A stretch of 64,000 nucleotides of DNA from positions 310,001 to 374,000 of the forward strand of contig NZ_PYJQ01000005.1 of NCBI RefSeq assembly GCF_003024605.1, written 5' to 3'. This stretch comes from Rhizobium sp. JAB6 (GTDB lineage: Bacteria; Pseudomonadota; Alphaproteobacteria; Rhizobiales; Rhizobiaceae). The notes under the pieces were generated by a model. That model made no database searches. It was not told where the DNA came from and worked only from the letters and a program-made list of their open reading frames with translations. This document shows positions 43,851 through 52,707 of the stretch, in pieces (the stretch's first letter is position 1; each line of letters opens with the position of its first letter). The translations under genes and the position numbers were made by a program.

Positions 43851-44208
43851 GGGCTTCTCCTTTGCTCGCCTGGAAGTCGTAGGCCCGTTCTATCCTGCCC
43901 ACGCGAACCTTGTATTCTTCATACCAGCGCTCGCGCCCGAGTTTCTGTGCGGCCAGATGCGACACCACGTTCTTCCAGGCAAGGATGCTTTCCTCGTCCC
44001 GCCAGAAGGAGTTGGTGATGCCGAAACCATCGGCGCCTCTCGCACTCTCAAGCCCAAGGCAGCCGTCTTGTGCCAGCGCCAGTTCCTCCATGCGCTTGCC
44101 CATGGCGCCATAGCCATTGTCACCGGCTGTTCGGATCGAGGCGAAGGAGACGATGTAATAGGGCGGCTCGGGAGTGGCCGCGAAACGCGAAGAGTTGCTG
44201 CTGCTCAT
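43831..44208 (-). CDS. Antibiotic biosynthesis monooxygenase-like (ABM domain) protein
   Basis: A 125-residue ferredoxin-like dimeric alpha/beta barrel protein. Recognisable parts are YYIVSFASIRTAGDNGYGAM, LAQDGCLGLESARGADGFGI and SFWRDEESILAWKNVVSHLA, which fit the ABM group. Members act as cofactor-less monooxygenases or haem-degrading enzymes; no specific activity is assigned. ATG 44208 is chosen over a start at 44259. Its 3' end overlaps speB by 20 bp, suggesting they are expressed together. What the two have in common metabolically is unclear. Confidence 0.8.
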   Translation of the reverse strand: MSSSNSSRFAATPEPPYYIVSFASIRTAGDNGYGAMGKRMEELALAQDGCLGLESARGADGFGITNSFWRDEESILAWKNVVSHLAAQKLGRERWYEEYKVRVGRIERAYDFQASKGEALAKHVD

Positions 44209-44274
44209 GATAGTTCTCCGGAGAGCGATCAAATTCCGGGCTTCGGCTCGGCATTTCAAGTTGGGATCACGCGA

Positions 44275-44538
44275 CTATTTGCCTGATCGCGCGGTACATT
44301 GATATGGTTTTTTCACGCAGGCGATCTGCGGCGTGGAGCACTCGGCCTGCCTATCGGTCACCCTACAATAGGAGCAGCTGTCGCTGAACTCGCGACAGTC
44401 CGGGTTTGCGTGGAGAAAATCCTTCATACTCTGCATCTCCGCGGCCTTGTCGGCGGGAGGAGCCGGCTGTGCATCGTCGCACAGAGCCGGTGAGATTATG
44501 CCGATGAAGAATAGAAACGAAAAGATGAAGCTGCGCAT
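44275..44538 (-). CDS. Small cysteine-rich exported protein
   Basis: An 87-residue protein with a Sec signal (MRSFIFSFLFFIGIISPALC). The mature part contains six cysteines in the final 40 residues (CREFSDSCSYCRVTDRQAEC, STPQIACVKKPYQC), likely forming disulfides in the periplasm. I recognise no family. The start at 44538 gives the signal peptide; the frame also opens at 44598. It lies between rpsI and the ABM gene with no clear operon link. Confidence 0.65.
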   Translation of the reverse strand: MRSFIFSFLFFIGIISPALCDDAQPAPPADKAAEMQSMKDFLHANPDCREFSDSCSYCRVTDRQAECSTPQIACVKKPYQCTARSGK

Positions 44539-44623
44539 TGAGCTCCCCCGATGCTTGTCGGCGGACTTTGCCACAAAAAGCATTTCCTGCCTTGGCAAAT
44601 TTGCATCATTTCAATGCGGCAAA

Positions 44624-44653
44624 AGAAAAAGGCCGGGGAAGCCCCGGCCTTTC
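44624..44653 (-). terminator. Terminator of the rplM-rpsI operon
   Basis: A perfect stem (AAAGGCCGGGG / CCCCGGCCTTT) with a short loop; on the minus strand it ends in CCTTTTTC. It lies about 26 bp after the rpsI stop. Confidence 0.88.
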
Positions 44654-44678
44654 CAAAAATCCGATCTCGGATAAGCGA

Positions 44679-45149
44679 TTAACGCTTGGAGAACTGGAAG
44701 GAACGACGTGCCTTTGCACGGCCGTACTTCTTGCGTTCGACGACGCGGCTGTCGCGGGTCAGGAAGCCACCCTTCTTCAGCACCGAGCGCAGGCCCGGCT
44801 CGAAGTAGGTGAGCGCCTTGGACAGGCCGTGACGAACGGCGCCGGCCTGGCCGGAGAGGCCGCCGCCGGCAACGGTTGCGATGATGTCGAACTGGCCGTC
44901 ACGGGCAGCAGCCACGATCGGCTGACGCAGGATCATCTGCAGAACCGGACGGGCGAAATAAGCCGTGTAGTCCTTGCCGTTGACGATGATCTTGCCGGAG
45001 CCGGCCTTGACCCATACGCGGGCTACGGCGTCCTTGCGCTTGCCGGTCGCGTAGGAGCGGCCGAGCGAGTCAACCTTGCGGACGTGAACCGGAGCGGCAG
45101 CTGCTTCCGACGTCGTGCCGAGGTCCTTCAGGGAGGAGAGGTCAGCCAT
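44679..45149 (-). CDS. rpsI: 30S ribosomal protein S9
   Basis: A ribosomal protein at the head of the 30S subunit, whose C-terminal tail reaches the P-site tRNA. The 156-residue protein shows [35 protein letters not shown] and the terminal [17 protein letters not shown] with the essential Lys-Arg end. An N-terminal extension of about 25 residues compared with E. coli is usual in alphaproteobacteria. It begins 2 bp after rplM in the universal rplM-rpsI operon and is followed by a strong terminator. Confidence 0.98.
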   Translation of the reverse strand: MADLSSLKDLGTTSEAAAAPVHVRKVDSLGRSYATGKRKDAVARVWVKAGSGKIIVNGKDYTAYFARPVLQMILRQPIVAAARDGQFDIIATVAGGGLSGQAGAVRHGLSKALTYFEPGLRSVLKKGGFLTRDSRVVERKKYGRAKARRSFQFSKR

Positions 45150-45151
45150 TA

Positions 45152-45616
45152 TCAGGCGCTCCTTACGTTCTTCTTGTTCAGCTTGGCGACGTCGAGGACG
45201 ACCGGCTGCTGAGCTTCGTGGGGATGGTTCGGGCCGGCGTAGACGCGCAGGTTCTTCATCTGGCGACGGCCGAGCGGGCCGCGGGGAACCATGCGCTCGA
45301 CGGCCTTCTCAACGACGCGCTCCGGGAAGCGGCCTTCGATGATCTGGCGAGCGGTGCGCTCCTTGATGCCGCCGGCATAACCGGTGTGCCAGTAGTAAAC
45401 CTTGTCTTCGTACTTCTTGCCGGTGAAAACGATCTTGTCGGCATTGATAACGATGACGTTGTCGCCGTCGTCGACGTGCGGCGTGAAGGTGGCCTTATGC
45501 TTGCCGCGCAGACGCATTGCGATGATAGAAGCGAGACGGCCAACGACAAGCCCTTCGGCGTCGATGAGAACCCACTTCTTCTCCACCTCTGCAGGCTTCT
45601 GGGAGAAGGTTGCCAT
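45152..45616 (-). CDS. rplM: 50S ribosomal protein L13
   Basis: An early-assembly 50S protein. The 154-residue product contains [40 protein letters not shown] and [20 protein letters not shown], all diagnostic of L13. It is first in the rplM-rpsI operon, with a well-formed promoter at 45740-45768 and a 117-nt leader containing two hairpins. In other bacteria L13 can regulate its own operon, so the leader may serve that purpose here (inference). Confidence 0.98.
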   Translation of the reverse strand: MATFSQKPAEVEKKWVLIDAEGLVVGRLASIIAMRLRGKHKATFTPHVDDGDNVIVINADKIVFTGKKYEDKVYYWHTGYAGGIKERTARQIIEGRFPERVVEKAVERMVPRGPLGRRQMKNLRVYAGPNHPHEAQQPVVLDVAKLNKKNVRSA

Positions 45617-45678
45617 GTTGCATACTCTCTTTTGGGACCCTTGGCCCGAAGGCCTATGGGCGTTTCTTGTTGCTTGGT

Positions 45679-45727
45679 TTGGCGTGCATGGATGCGTGCC
45701 AAAAAGAAAGCAGCCCGGAAAGGCTGC
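45679..45727 (-). promoter_or_regulatory. Structured leader of rplM-rpsI
   Basis: On the minus strand GCAGCC/GGCTGC (45710-45727) forms a hairpin followed by TTTCTTTTT, an attenuator-like layout only a few nt after the predicted transcription start. A second stem (TTGGC/GCCAA with inner GCAT/ATGC, 45679-45702) follows. An autoregulatory role is inferred. Confidence 0.45.
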
Positions 45728-45739
45728 AATCTGCGGCGG

Positions 45740-45768
45740 CTTATAGAGCGATTAAGAGCGCGGGTCAA
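45740..45768 (-). promoter_or_regulatory. Promoter of rplM-rpsI
   Basis: On the minus strand TTGACC (-35), 17 bp, TATAAG (-10). This is close to the housekeeping sigma consensus with ideal spacing, about 125 bp upstream of the rplM start. Confidence 0.7.
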
Positions 45769-45853
45769 TATCGCCGGATCGGTAGATCGTAAAAATAACG
45801 TTGCAAAATCAACAAGTTGTCTGTGTGGTAAAATAAAACCACATAATTTATCG

Positions 45854-46690
45854 TCAACCCAGCCGCAAAACCAGCACTCCGCCGGCAATAATGGCGCCGG
45901 CAATATAGCGCCAGATGCTGGACCGCTCCTTCAAAATGACGACGGATATCGCCAAAGCGAAGAGGATCGAAGTCTCGCGCAAGGCGGCGACCATGGCGAC
46001 CGGCGCTTTCGTCATTGCCCACAATGCCAGCCCGTAGGAGGCGATCGAGCCGCCGCCGCCGATAAGCCCGCGCCACCAATTATAACGGACGTGGGCGGCA
46101 ACGGCATTGAGGCCGCGTTGCGATATCGCCCAGGCGAAAAGGAGAACCGGAGGCAGGAGCGCCATCCAAAGCGTATAGGATACCGAATTGCCCGATGCCC
46201 GCGCACCGATGCCGTCGACATAGGTATAGGTCGCGATGACCACGGCATTGGCGAGAGCCAGCACGATCGCCCGGCGGCTGCCCTTTCGCGCCTCGAAAGC
46301 GAGCGTCAATATGCCGGCGCAAATGGTCATGGTGCCGATCAATGCGCCGCCCGAAAGGGTTTCCTTCAGGATGAAACTACTTGTCGAGACGATGATGAGG
46401 GGTGCCACGCCACGCATCAGCGGGTAGACAAGCCCGATATCGCCGGCCCGATAGGCCGCTGCCACAAGCTGGAAATAGACAAATTGCAGGATGGCGGAAG
46501 CGCCGATGAAGGGCCAGGCCGCGGAGGCGGGCAAAGGCAGAAACGGCAGCAGGGGAAGAGCGGCAACTGCGCCGCCGGCCGAAACCAACGCGGCATCGAG
46601 CGATTTATCGGTTCCCGCCTTGATGATCGCATTCCACGTCGCATGCAGCAGAGCGCCGAGGAGGACGAGCGCGATAACGTCGAGAGACAC
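45854..46690 (-). CDS. DMT-superfamily (EamA) transporter
   Basis: A 278-residue, ten-helix EamA transporter (LLGALLHATWNAIIKAGTDK, VYPLMRGVAPLIIVSTSSFI, IGGGGSIASYGLALWAMTKA). The start is GTG 46690 (VSLDVIALVLLG), preceded by GAGG; the longer frame to 46792 adds a non-membrane stretch and was rejected. The substrate is unknown. It is unrelated in context to the other EamA gene at 1809-2705. Its 3' end lies about 85 bp upstream of the rplM promoter on the same strand. Confidence 0.83.
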   Translation of the reverse strand: MSLDVIALVLLGALLHATWNAIIKAGTDKSLDAALVSAGGAVAALPLLPFLPLPASAAWPFIGASAILQFVYFQLVAAAYRAGDIGLVYPLMRGVAPLIIVSTSSFILKETLSGGALIGTMTICAGILTLAFEARKGSRRAIVLALANAVVIATYTYVDGIGARASGNSVSYTLWMALLPPVLLFAWAISQRGLNAVAAHVRYNWWRGLIGGGGSIASYGLALWAMTKAPVAMVAALRETSILFALAISVVILKERSSIWRYIAGAIIAGGVLVLRLG

Positions 46691-47558
46691 GGAAAACCTC
46701 GCGATTTTGCAGGCATATGGCAATGCGTGGCATTTTGTGGGAATGCGGCCTCCATATGATCCGCAATGCATCGAAAAGCAACGGAATATCACCTGTTATC
46801 GAGGCTTGTTACACCGGCGGTGATTGGCAAATAGGCATCGGGAGTTGTGTTCCTGTTGCGTTCCAAGTTGCTCGCATAGACATATAAATTACTAATTTAT
46901 TGGAGTATGAAGCGCGATCGAATATCGCACGCCTTGTGAACGCGAGAGTGGTATAAGACACTTCTTACTTGAAAAGCGCGTGCCGCTTTGGGCGACCGCA
47001 ACGATGCTACCGTCGCGGATAAAGTGGTTCGCCGCAACGTCGTCGTTCGGCGATCCGCGCGCTTCGGCCCCTTATCAGCAATGCTGTATAATTCCACAGC
47101 AGTTGAAAAATATTGCAATTTTCGGCTGCCTTTGTCGATCAGGATTCTATAAAGGCTCCATATTACAAGTATAGGTTCGGAAGATCGATGGATTTCCATA
47201 TATATTTATATTTATATAATTGCATAGCTATCAAAATTATTCTGTCCGAAACTTATGAGTAAGTGCGTATTCCCATATTCGGAATCAGTTTCCATTCGAA
47301 TTCTCGATTCATGCAAATTTCCTAAATTACATGTGAATAAATGGCGAACAAAGGTTGCATATCCGCAGAACGCACGTCCGCAGTTCCGAAAATTTTCTGA
47401 AGGCGCTTTAAAGAACGACCTCAATACAACCTCCCGACGCTACACGGACGGTTGCGGCGCCGGAATGCCCAATTCTGATTGCAACCAATTAGCCGTGCCC
47501 GATGGGCATCGTGATGAACACATGAATAGTCCACATATCCAACTCGGTCGTACTTCGA
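46691..47558. other. 868-bp AT-rich interval without a recognised gene
   Basis: No credible protein gene on either strand: the open frames here lack ribosome sites and protein-like composition. 47100-47400 is strikingly AT-rich for this genome (for example the run around 47195-47225). The interval contains one GC-rich foldable element (47014-47059). It could be an sRNA locus, a decayed foreign insert or a regulatory spacer; no transposase remnant or flanking repeat was found. Confidence 0.6.
47014..47059. ncRNA. Candidate structured RNA element
   Basis: Outer stem CGCGGAT (47014-47020) with ATCCGCG (47053-47059) encloses inner stem CGCCG/CGGCG plus AACG/CGTT around loop TCGT (47030-47052). 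The 5' side of the outer stem can also pair upstream (GCGAC at 46992-46996 with GTCGC at 47012-47016), giving two competing folds. On the minus strand a weak hairpin with T-run follows (AAAGCG/CGCTTT, about 46974-46990). Strand and expression are unknown. Confidence 0.3.
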
Positions 47559-47885
47559 TTAGCGTGGGAAGATCAAATCCTCGTCATCGAGGTCCGTCAT
47601 CGGCCGGCATATATAGACCGGGCAGGAGGAACGGTCCTTGGTGGGCAGATAGTCCTGATAGGCATAAAAGCCCTGGTCACATGCCCCGCTGTCCGCGACG
47701 TAGCGGTCATAGAGCGTCATTTTCGGCGTTCTCCTGGCCGGATAGCGCATGATGACCGCGCGCTCCCGGTTTATGACAGCCCTCGCTTCGGCGCAGGTCA
47801 TGGACATGGAATTATATCGCGAGATGGCCAGGGCCGGCGTTGCGGCCGATGTAACGAGCAGGCTCAGCAGGATGAATTTTTTCAT
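47559..47885 (-). CDS. Exported protein of unknown function
   Basis: A 108-residue protein with signal peptide KKFILLSLLVTSAATPALA. The mature part has four cysteines (MTCAEARAVINRERAVIMRY, then SGACDQGFYAYQDYLPTKDR, SSCPVYICRP), likely two disulfides. The TCAEARAVI start recalls small periplasmic rhizobial proteins, but I cannot name a family. The start at 47885 is set by the signal peptide. It is divergent from the CoA-binding protein gene, 113 bp away, and borders the AT-rich interval. Confidence 0.65.
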   Translation of the reverse strand: MKKFILLSLLVTSAATPALAISRYNSMSMTCAEARAVINRERAVIMRYPARRTPKMTLYDRYVADSGACDQGFYAYQDYLPTKDRSSCPVYICRPMTDLDDEDLIFPR

Positions 47886-47998
47886 CTGAGTAATCCTCTC
47901 CGAAGTTGCTATAATACAATATATATACGCGGAGAGTGCATTGCGGTTTCCGTATTCGTGACAAAAACGCAAGTGTGATCGAGGCGGGAGGCTTCGTG

Positions 47999-48427
47999 AT
48001 GAACCACGACAATTATGACGATTCCTATATAGCCGATATCCTCTTGTCGGTGAGGACTATCGCGCTCGTGGGCGCTTCGCCCAATCCCGCCCGTCCAAGC
48101 AACGGTGTGATGGCCTATCTTCTGAACAAGGGCTATCGCGTCATCCCCGTCAATCCCGGGCAGGCCGGCAAGGAAATTCTGGGGCAGTGGGTCTATGCGC
48201 GCCTCGCCGACATCCCCGAGCCCGTGGATATGGTCGATGTTTTCCGGGCACCCGAATATCTCCGGTCCGTGGTGGAGGAGACCATCATGATCGAGCCGCG
48301 GCCGCCGGTCATATGGGGGCAGCTTGGCGTGCGCGACGACGCGGCTGCTGCGCGGGCGGAGGCGGCGGGGGTGAGGGTCGTTATGGACCGTTGCCCGGCT
48401 ATCGAATATCCGCGCCTGGTCGCCTGA
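47999..48427 (+). CDS. CoA-binding protein (YccU-like)
   Basis: A 142-residue Rossmann-fold CoA-binding protein. The nucleotide loop is RTIALVGASPNPARPSNGVM; VIPVNPGQAGKEILGQWVYA and PPVIWGQLGVRDDAAAARAE follow as in the YccU group, with the late cysteine in MDRCPAIEY. Function of these stand-alone domains is unclear; binding of CoA or another nucleotide is inferred. ATG 47999 follows GGGAGG. It is 164 bp upstream of the homoserine sulfhydrylase gene on the same strand, a pairing I recall from other rhizobia. Confidence 0.88.
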   Translation: MNHDNYDDSYIADILLSVRTIALVGASPNPARPSNGVMAYLLNKGYRVIPVNPGQAGKEILGQWVYARLADIPEPVDMVDVFRAPEYLRSVVEETIMIEPRPPVIWGQLGVRDDAAAARAEAAGVRVVMDRCPAIEYPRLVA

Positions 48428-48591
48428 TCGAGATCGGTGATCGACGGCAGCCGGCCGTTTATCGCGCGATCTCACAGAAAGATGGCAAGTTTTTTCCGTG
48501 AGCCGAGAAGCGCGGCAAAGTTCGCGGTTAACTTTCATATGCCAGGCATTATGCTTCCCCGTCACGAACAAAACCCGGCGGGAGGAAAAAC

Positions 48592-49875
48592 ATGCCAGCC
48601 AACAACCCAGGTTTCGACACGCTTGCAATCCATGCAGGCGCGCAGCCGGATCCGGCGACGGGCGCGCGCGCGACGCCGATCTACCAGACGACCTCCTTCG
48701 TCTTTCAGGATGCGGATCATGCCGCCGCCCTCTTCGGATTGCAGCAGTTCGGCAATATCTATACCCGCATCATGAATCCGACCCAGGCCGTGCTGGAAGA
48801 GCGAGTTGCTGCCCTCGAAGGCGGAACCGCGGCTCTCGCCGTCGCCTCCGGTCATGCAGCCCAGCTGCTCGTCTTTCATGCCATCATGCAGCCGGGCGAT
48901 AATTTCGTCGCCGCCAAACGGCTATACGGCGGTTCGGTCAATCAATTCGGTCAATCCTTCAAGAATTTCGACTGGCGGGTCCGCTGGGCCGATCCCGCCG
49001 ATCCTGCAACTTTCGAAGCGCAGATCGACAGCCGCACGCGCGCCATTTTCATCGAAAGTCTCGCCAACCCGGGCGGCACTTTCGTCGATATTGCCGCGAT
49101 TGCAGCCATCGCACATAGGCATGGCCTGCCGCTGATCGTCGACAATACCCTGGCAAGCCCCTATCTCATCCGGCCGCTGGAGCATGGCGCCGATATCGTG
49201 GTGCATTCCCTGACGAAGTTCCTCGGCGGCCATGGCAATTCCATGGGCGGCATTATCGTCGATGGCGGCACTTTCGACTGGTCCGCCTCGGGCAATTATC
49301 CCATGCTGTCGTCACCGCGCCCGGAATATAATGGCATCGTGCTGCATGCGACCTTCGGTAACTTTGCCTTTGCCATTGCCTGCCGGGTGCTGGGCCTGCG
49401 CGATCTCGGTCCGGCCATCTCGCCGTTCAATGCCTTTTTGATCCTCACAGGCATCGAGACGCTGCCGCTGCGCATGCAGCGCCATTCCGACAATGCGGCT
49501 GCCGTTGCGCGTTGGCTGAGGGAGCAGGAAAAGGTGGGATGGGTCAATTATGCGGGTCTTGAGGACGATCCGAACCACGCCCTGCAGCAGCGTTACTCGC
49601 CGAAGGGCGCCGGCTCCGTCTTCACCTTCGGTCTGAAAGGGGGATATGAAGCCGGCAAGGGGCTGGTCGAAAGCCTTCAGCTCTTCTCGCATCTCGCCAA
49701 TATCGGCGATACGCGCTCGCTGGTCATTCATCCCGCTTCGACCACGCACAAGCAGCTGAGTGATGAACAGCAGATCGCAGCCGGCGCCGGTCCGGATGTC
49801 GTGCGTTTGTCCATCGGTATCGAAGACGTCAGGGATATCATCGCGGATCTGGAGCAGGCGCTGGCGAAAATCTGA
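48592..49875 (+). CDS. O-acetylhomoserine aminocarboxypropyltransferase (sulfhydrylase)
   Basis: PLP enzyme of direct sulfhydrylation: O-acetylhomoserine plus sulfide gives homocysteine for methionine synthesis. It has 427 residues, the length of the MetY-type rather than the shorter cystathionine enzymes. PLP Lys209 lies in [20 protein letters not shown]; the N-terminus [18 protein letters not shown] is typical. No SAM-II riboswitch or other recognised leader is seen in the 164 bp upstream. GGAGGAAAAAC precedes the ATG. A terminator is at 49946-49981. Confidence 0.93.
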   Translation: MPANNPGFDTLAIHAGAQPDPATGARATPIYQTTSFVFQDADHAAALFGLQQFGNIYTRIMNPTQAVLEERVAALEGGTAALAVASGHAAQLLVFHAIMQPGDNFVAAKRLYGGSVNQFGQSFKNFDWRVRWADPADPATFEAQIDSRTRAIFIESLANPGGTFVDIAAIAAIAHRHGLPLIVDNTLASPYLIRPLEHGADIVVHSLTKFLGGHGNSMGGIIVDGGTFDWSASGNYPMLSSPRPEYNGIVLHATFGNFAFAIACRVLGLRDLGPAISPFNAFLILTGIETLPLRMQRHSDNAAAVARWLREQEKVGWVNYAGLEDDPNHALQQRYSPKGAGSVFTFGLKGGYEAGKGLVESLQLFSHLANIGDTRSLVIHPASTTHKQLSDEQQIAAGAGPDVVRLSIGIEDVRDIIADLEQALAKI

Positions 49876-49945
49876 GGACGGCACCGGCAGGACGCCGAAA
49901 AAGCGGCCGAGGTTCTTTGATCCCGGCGCATTCCATGTTTGTCTC

Positions 49946-49981
49946 GGTCCGCGCTCCCGCTTGGCGGTCGCGGACCTTTTT
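49946..49981 (+). terminator. Terminator after the sulfhydrylase gene
   Basis: GGTCCGCG pairs with CGCGGACC around a 15-nt loop and is followed by TTTTT, 70 bp after the stop. Confidence 0.78.
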
Positions 49982-50014
49982 ATCTCGGCGAAGCGTGATC
50001 GACGGGGGATCTGA

Positions 50015-50359
50015 ATGGCAACTTACCTGCAACTGAATGTCGATGGTGTTGAGCCCGAGCTCGGAGCGCCCGCAGCGGATCGTCTCATTTCGGGAGCCCC
50101 GACCTTCCGAACCTGGAACTTGGATGAGGCAGATGGCGGTCTCTATGCCGGCATATGGGAAGCAACCCCAGGCAAATGGAGGATCGTCTATGACGAATGG
50201 GAGTATTTCCACATCCTCTCCGGCTATTCTATTGTGACGGGTGAGGATGGCGAATCCTTTCATCTGCGTGCGGGCGACCGCCTTATCTTGAGGCCGGGCT
50301 TCAAGGGGACCTGGGAAGTGATTGAAACGACTCGCAAGGACTATGTGATCCGCCTCTGA
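50015..50359 (+). CDS. Small cupin domain protein
   Basis: A 114-residue single-domain cupin of the group often annotated as cupin_3 (AWEATPGKWRIVYDEWEY-like region: YAGIWEATPGKWRIVYDEWE, then FHILSGYSIVTGEDGESFHL, GDRLILRPGFKGTWEVIETT). The classical metal histidines are largely absent, so it may bind a small molecule without catalysis, as proposed for some cupin_3 proteins. GATCGACGGGGG precedes the ATG. It stands between the sulfhydrylase terminator and the pst operon. Confidence 0.78.
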   Translation: MATYLQLNVDGVEPELGAPAADRLISGAPTFRTWNLDEADGGLYAGIWEATPGKWRIVYDEWEYFHILSGYSIVTGEDGESFHLRAGDRLILRPGFKGTWEVIETTRKDYVIRL

Positions 50360-50481
50360 CGATGGTCCTCGAATCAGAACATGACGTTCGTGTTCATGCG
50401 CCCTTTGGCGCGCCTCGTTTCACGCCGTTCCACATTGGCCGCCATGATTGCCGCAGGTTGTGTCACTGCCGCTTCATTAAA

Positions 50482-50499
50482 CTGTCATCAAACTGAAAC
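50482..50499 (+). promoter_or_regulatory. Pho box upstream of pstS
   Basis: CTGTCAT, 4 bp, CTGAAAC matches the PhoB-binding tandem heptamer (consensus CTGTCAT repeated with 4-bp spacing). It lies 125 bp before pstS, with a TAGAGC -10-like hexamer about 10 bp after it. Activation under phosphate limitation is inferred. Confidence 0.72.
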
Positions 50500-50623
50500 A
50501 ATGCGTCTTTAGAGCCAAGTCTGTCGCCGGGAGATTTCAGGCGGGGAGGTTCGTTTACCATGGATGCCTCGCGCCGATCTTCTGCTCGCCATCCTTTCAT
50601 TCACTTGAGGAAGTGAGTCTACT

Positions 50624-51649
50624 ATGCTTAACCTGAAACTCCGTTCGCTTTGCCTGACTGCAGGCCTCATCGCGGCTATGTCCGCTTCGGCCTCGGCTGC
50701 CGACATCACGGGCGCCGGCTCGAGCTTCATTGCACCGGTTCTGTCCAAGTGGGCCGAAGGCTACAAGGCTGCGACGAACAACGTCGTCAACTACCAGTCG
50801 GTCGGTTCGGGCGCCGGCATCAAGCAGCTCCTCGACAAGACCATCGTATTCGGCGCTTCGGACAAGCCGATGAGCGACGCTGACCTCGAGAAGAACGGCA
50901 TTGCCCAGTTCCCGATGATCTCCGGCGGTATCGTCGTTTCCTATAACGTTGAAGGCGTAAAGCCGGGCGAACTCGTTCTCGACGGCAAGACGCTGGCCGA
51001 CATCTTCCTTGGCAAGATCGCCAAGTGGGACGATGCAGCCATCAAGGCTCTCAACCCGGACGTGAAGCTGCCGTCCACGCCGATCTCCGTCGTTTATCGC
51101 GCCGACAGCTCGGGCACGACCTTCAACTTCACCGACTACCTGTCGAAGGTTTCGCCGGAATGGAAGGAAAAGGTCGGCTCGAACACGGCTGTTGAATGGC
51201 CGGTCGGCTTCGGCGCCAAGGGCTCTGAAGGCGTTTCCACCACCGTCAACCAGACGGCTGGTTCGATCTCCTACGTTGAATATTCCTACGTCGTCGCCAA
51301 CCACATCGGTTTCGCGAAGATGAAGAACGCTGCCGGCAAGGTTATCGAGCCGAGCCTGGAAACCTTCAAGGCTGCTGCTTCCAACGCCGATTGGGCCAAA
51401 GCCAAGAACTTCAATCTGATCATCACCAATCAGCCGGGTGAAAAGAGCTGGCCGATTGCCGCTTCGACCTGGGTTCTGCTCTACAAGAAGCCGGCCGATG
51501 CTGCTAAGAACGAAGAGGCACTGAAGTTCTTCAAGTGGTCCTATGAGCATGGCCAGAAGGACGCGACCGCCCTGTCTTATCTCGCGATCCCGGACAATGT
51601 TGTCGAGATCGTCGAGAAGTCTTGGAAGACGGACTTCGGCACGAAGTAA
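50624..51649 (+). CDS. pstS: Phosphate ABC transporter substrate-binding protein PstS
   Basis: Periplasmic high-affinity phosphate binder feeding PstCAB. The 341-residue protein has a signal peptide ending [11 protein letters not shown] and the PstS phosphate-site segments [40 protein letters not shown] and [18 protein letters not shown]. It is the first gene of pstSCAB and lies behind a Pho box. A hairpin at 51673-51702 follows its stop and probably limits transcription into pstC. Confidence 0.96.
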   Translation: MLNLKLRSLCLTAGLIAAMSASASAADITGAGSSFIAPVLSKWAEGYKAATNNVVNYQSVGSGAGIKQLLDKTIVFGASDKPMSDADLEKNGIAQFPMISGGIVVSYNVEGVKPGELVLDGKTLADIFLGKIAKWDDAAIKALNPDVKLPSTPISVVYRADSSGTTFNFTDYLSKVSPEWKEKVGSNTAVEWPVGFGAKGSEGVSTTVNQTAGSISYVEYSYVVANHIGFAKMKNAAGKVIEPSLETFKAAASNADWAKAKNFNLIITNQPGEKSWPIAASTWVLLYKKPADAAKNEEALKFFKWSYEHGQKDATALSYLAIPDNVVEIVEKSWKTDFGTK

Positions 51650-51672
51650 TTTGTGCTAGGCGAGAAAGTTGC

Positions 51673-51702
51673 GGCGGGCAGGGAAGTTCCCTGTCCGCCT
51701 TT
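51673..51702 (+). terminator. Attenuator-like hairpin between pstS and pstC
   Basis: Stem GGCGGGCAGGGAA / TTCCCTGTCCGCC (one wobble, minimal loop) followed by only TTT. Such partial terminators commonly make the binding-protein mRNA more abundant than the permease mRNA. Confidence 0.6.
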
Positions 51703-51725
51703 CGTGACAGGACAAGGGAAAATCG

Positions 51726-52697
51726 ATGGCTGACGCGACTCAGATGGCTGGCTTCCAGGCTGTGAATACCTCCGCCGCGACCAGAAAATTCCGAATCCAG
51801 GATCGGATTTTCTATTTGATGACGCTTAGCTCGGCTGTCCTGGTCGTGTTGCTGCTGCTGGCAATCCTCGTGGTTCTTGTCATCGATGCACTGCCGACAT
51901 TTCAGGCCTTTGGCTTGTCGTTCCTTTGGGGCACCAAGTGGAGCGCGCCGGCCGATATTTATGGCGCCGTGCCTGCCGTTGTCGGTACGCTGGTAAGTTC
52001 GTTCATCGCCATGCTGATTGCCGTTCCCTTGGGCATCGGTATCGCTATCTTCCTCACGGAACTTTGCCCCGGCAGCCTGCGCCGCCCGATCAGCACGGCC
52101 ATCGAACTTCTGGCCGGCGTTCCCTCTATTATCTATGGCATCGTCGGCCTGTTCATTCTCGTGCCGCTGATGCAGAATTATATCCTGCCCTTCCTTATAT
52201 CGACGGTCGGCCAGGTGCCGGTAATCGGCCTGCTGTTCCAGCCGCCGGCGCCCGGCGTCGGCCTGCTGACGGCAAGCCTCGTGCTCGCCGTCATGATCCT
52301 GCCGTTCATCACCGCGATCTCCCGCGACGTGTTCAGCACCGTGCCGCCGATGCTGCGTGAATCCGCCTACGGCATGGGCATGACGACATGGGAAGTGGCG
52401 CGCCACATCCTGATCCCCTACACGCGCCGCGGCCTCGTCGGCGGCATCATGCTCGGCCTTGGCCGCGCGCTTGGCGAAACCATGGCGGTCACCTTCGTCG
52501 TCGGCTCGGTGAGCCGTCTCCAGTCGTCGATCATCTCGCCGTCCACAACCATTTCCGCCCAGATCGCGAACAACTTCGGCGATGCCGACGGTCTGCAACT
52601 GTCGAGCCTGATTGCGCTCGGCTTGCTCCTGTTCGTCCTTTCCTTCTGCGTGCTTGCAGTGGCGAGATGGATGATCGGCCGCGGCGACTCGCTCTGA
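51726..52697 (+). CDS. pstC: Phosphate ABC transporter permease PstC
   Basis: Inner-membrane permease of 323 residues, six helices, with the binding-protein-dependent transport motif ESAYGMGMTTWEVARHILIP and LGRALGETMAVTFVVGS. It is the short, enterobacterial-size PstC; the main rhizobial pst system next to phoR, phoU and phoB usually encodes a longer PstC, as I recall. The gene starts 76 bp after pstS, and pstA follows after 10 bp. Confidence 0.95.
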   Translation: MADATQMAGFQAVNTSAATRKFRIQDRIFYLMTLSSAVLVVLLLLAILVVLVIDALPTFQAFGLSFLWGTKWSAPADIYGAVPAVVGTLVSSFIAMLIAVPLGIGIAIFLTELCPGSLRRPISTAIELLAGVPSIIYGIVGLFILVPLMQNYILPFLISTVGQVPVIGLLFQPPAPGVGLLTASLVLAVMILPFITAISRDVFSTVPPMLRESAYGMGMTTWEVARHILIPYTRRGLVGGIMLGLGRALGETMAVTFVVGSVSRLQSSIISPSTTISAQIANNFGDADGLQLSSLIALGLLLFVLSFCVLAVARWMIGRGDSL

Positions 52698-52707
52698 GGA
52701 AAAACCC

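Noticed and set aside
46897..47199. 100-codon minus-strand frame across the foldable element
   Set aside because: Composition is Arg/Ser-rich and random-looking, the strong RNA stem falls inside it, and no ribosome site is present.
47255..47752. 165-codon frame in the AT-rich interval
   Set aside because: No ribosome site; its second half is antisense to an exported protein gene with a clear signal peptide, and no protein family is recognisable.
48428..48591. Possible SAM-II riboswitch before the homoserine sulfhydrylase gene
   Set aside because: The conserved pseudoknot segments expected for SAM-II were not found in the 164 bp upstream.
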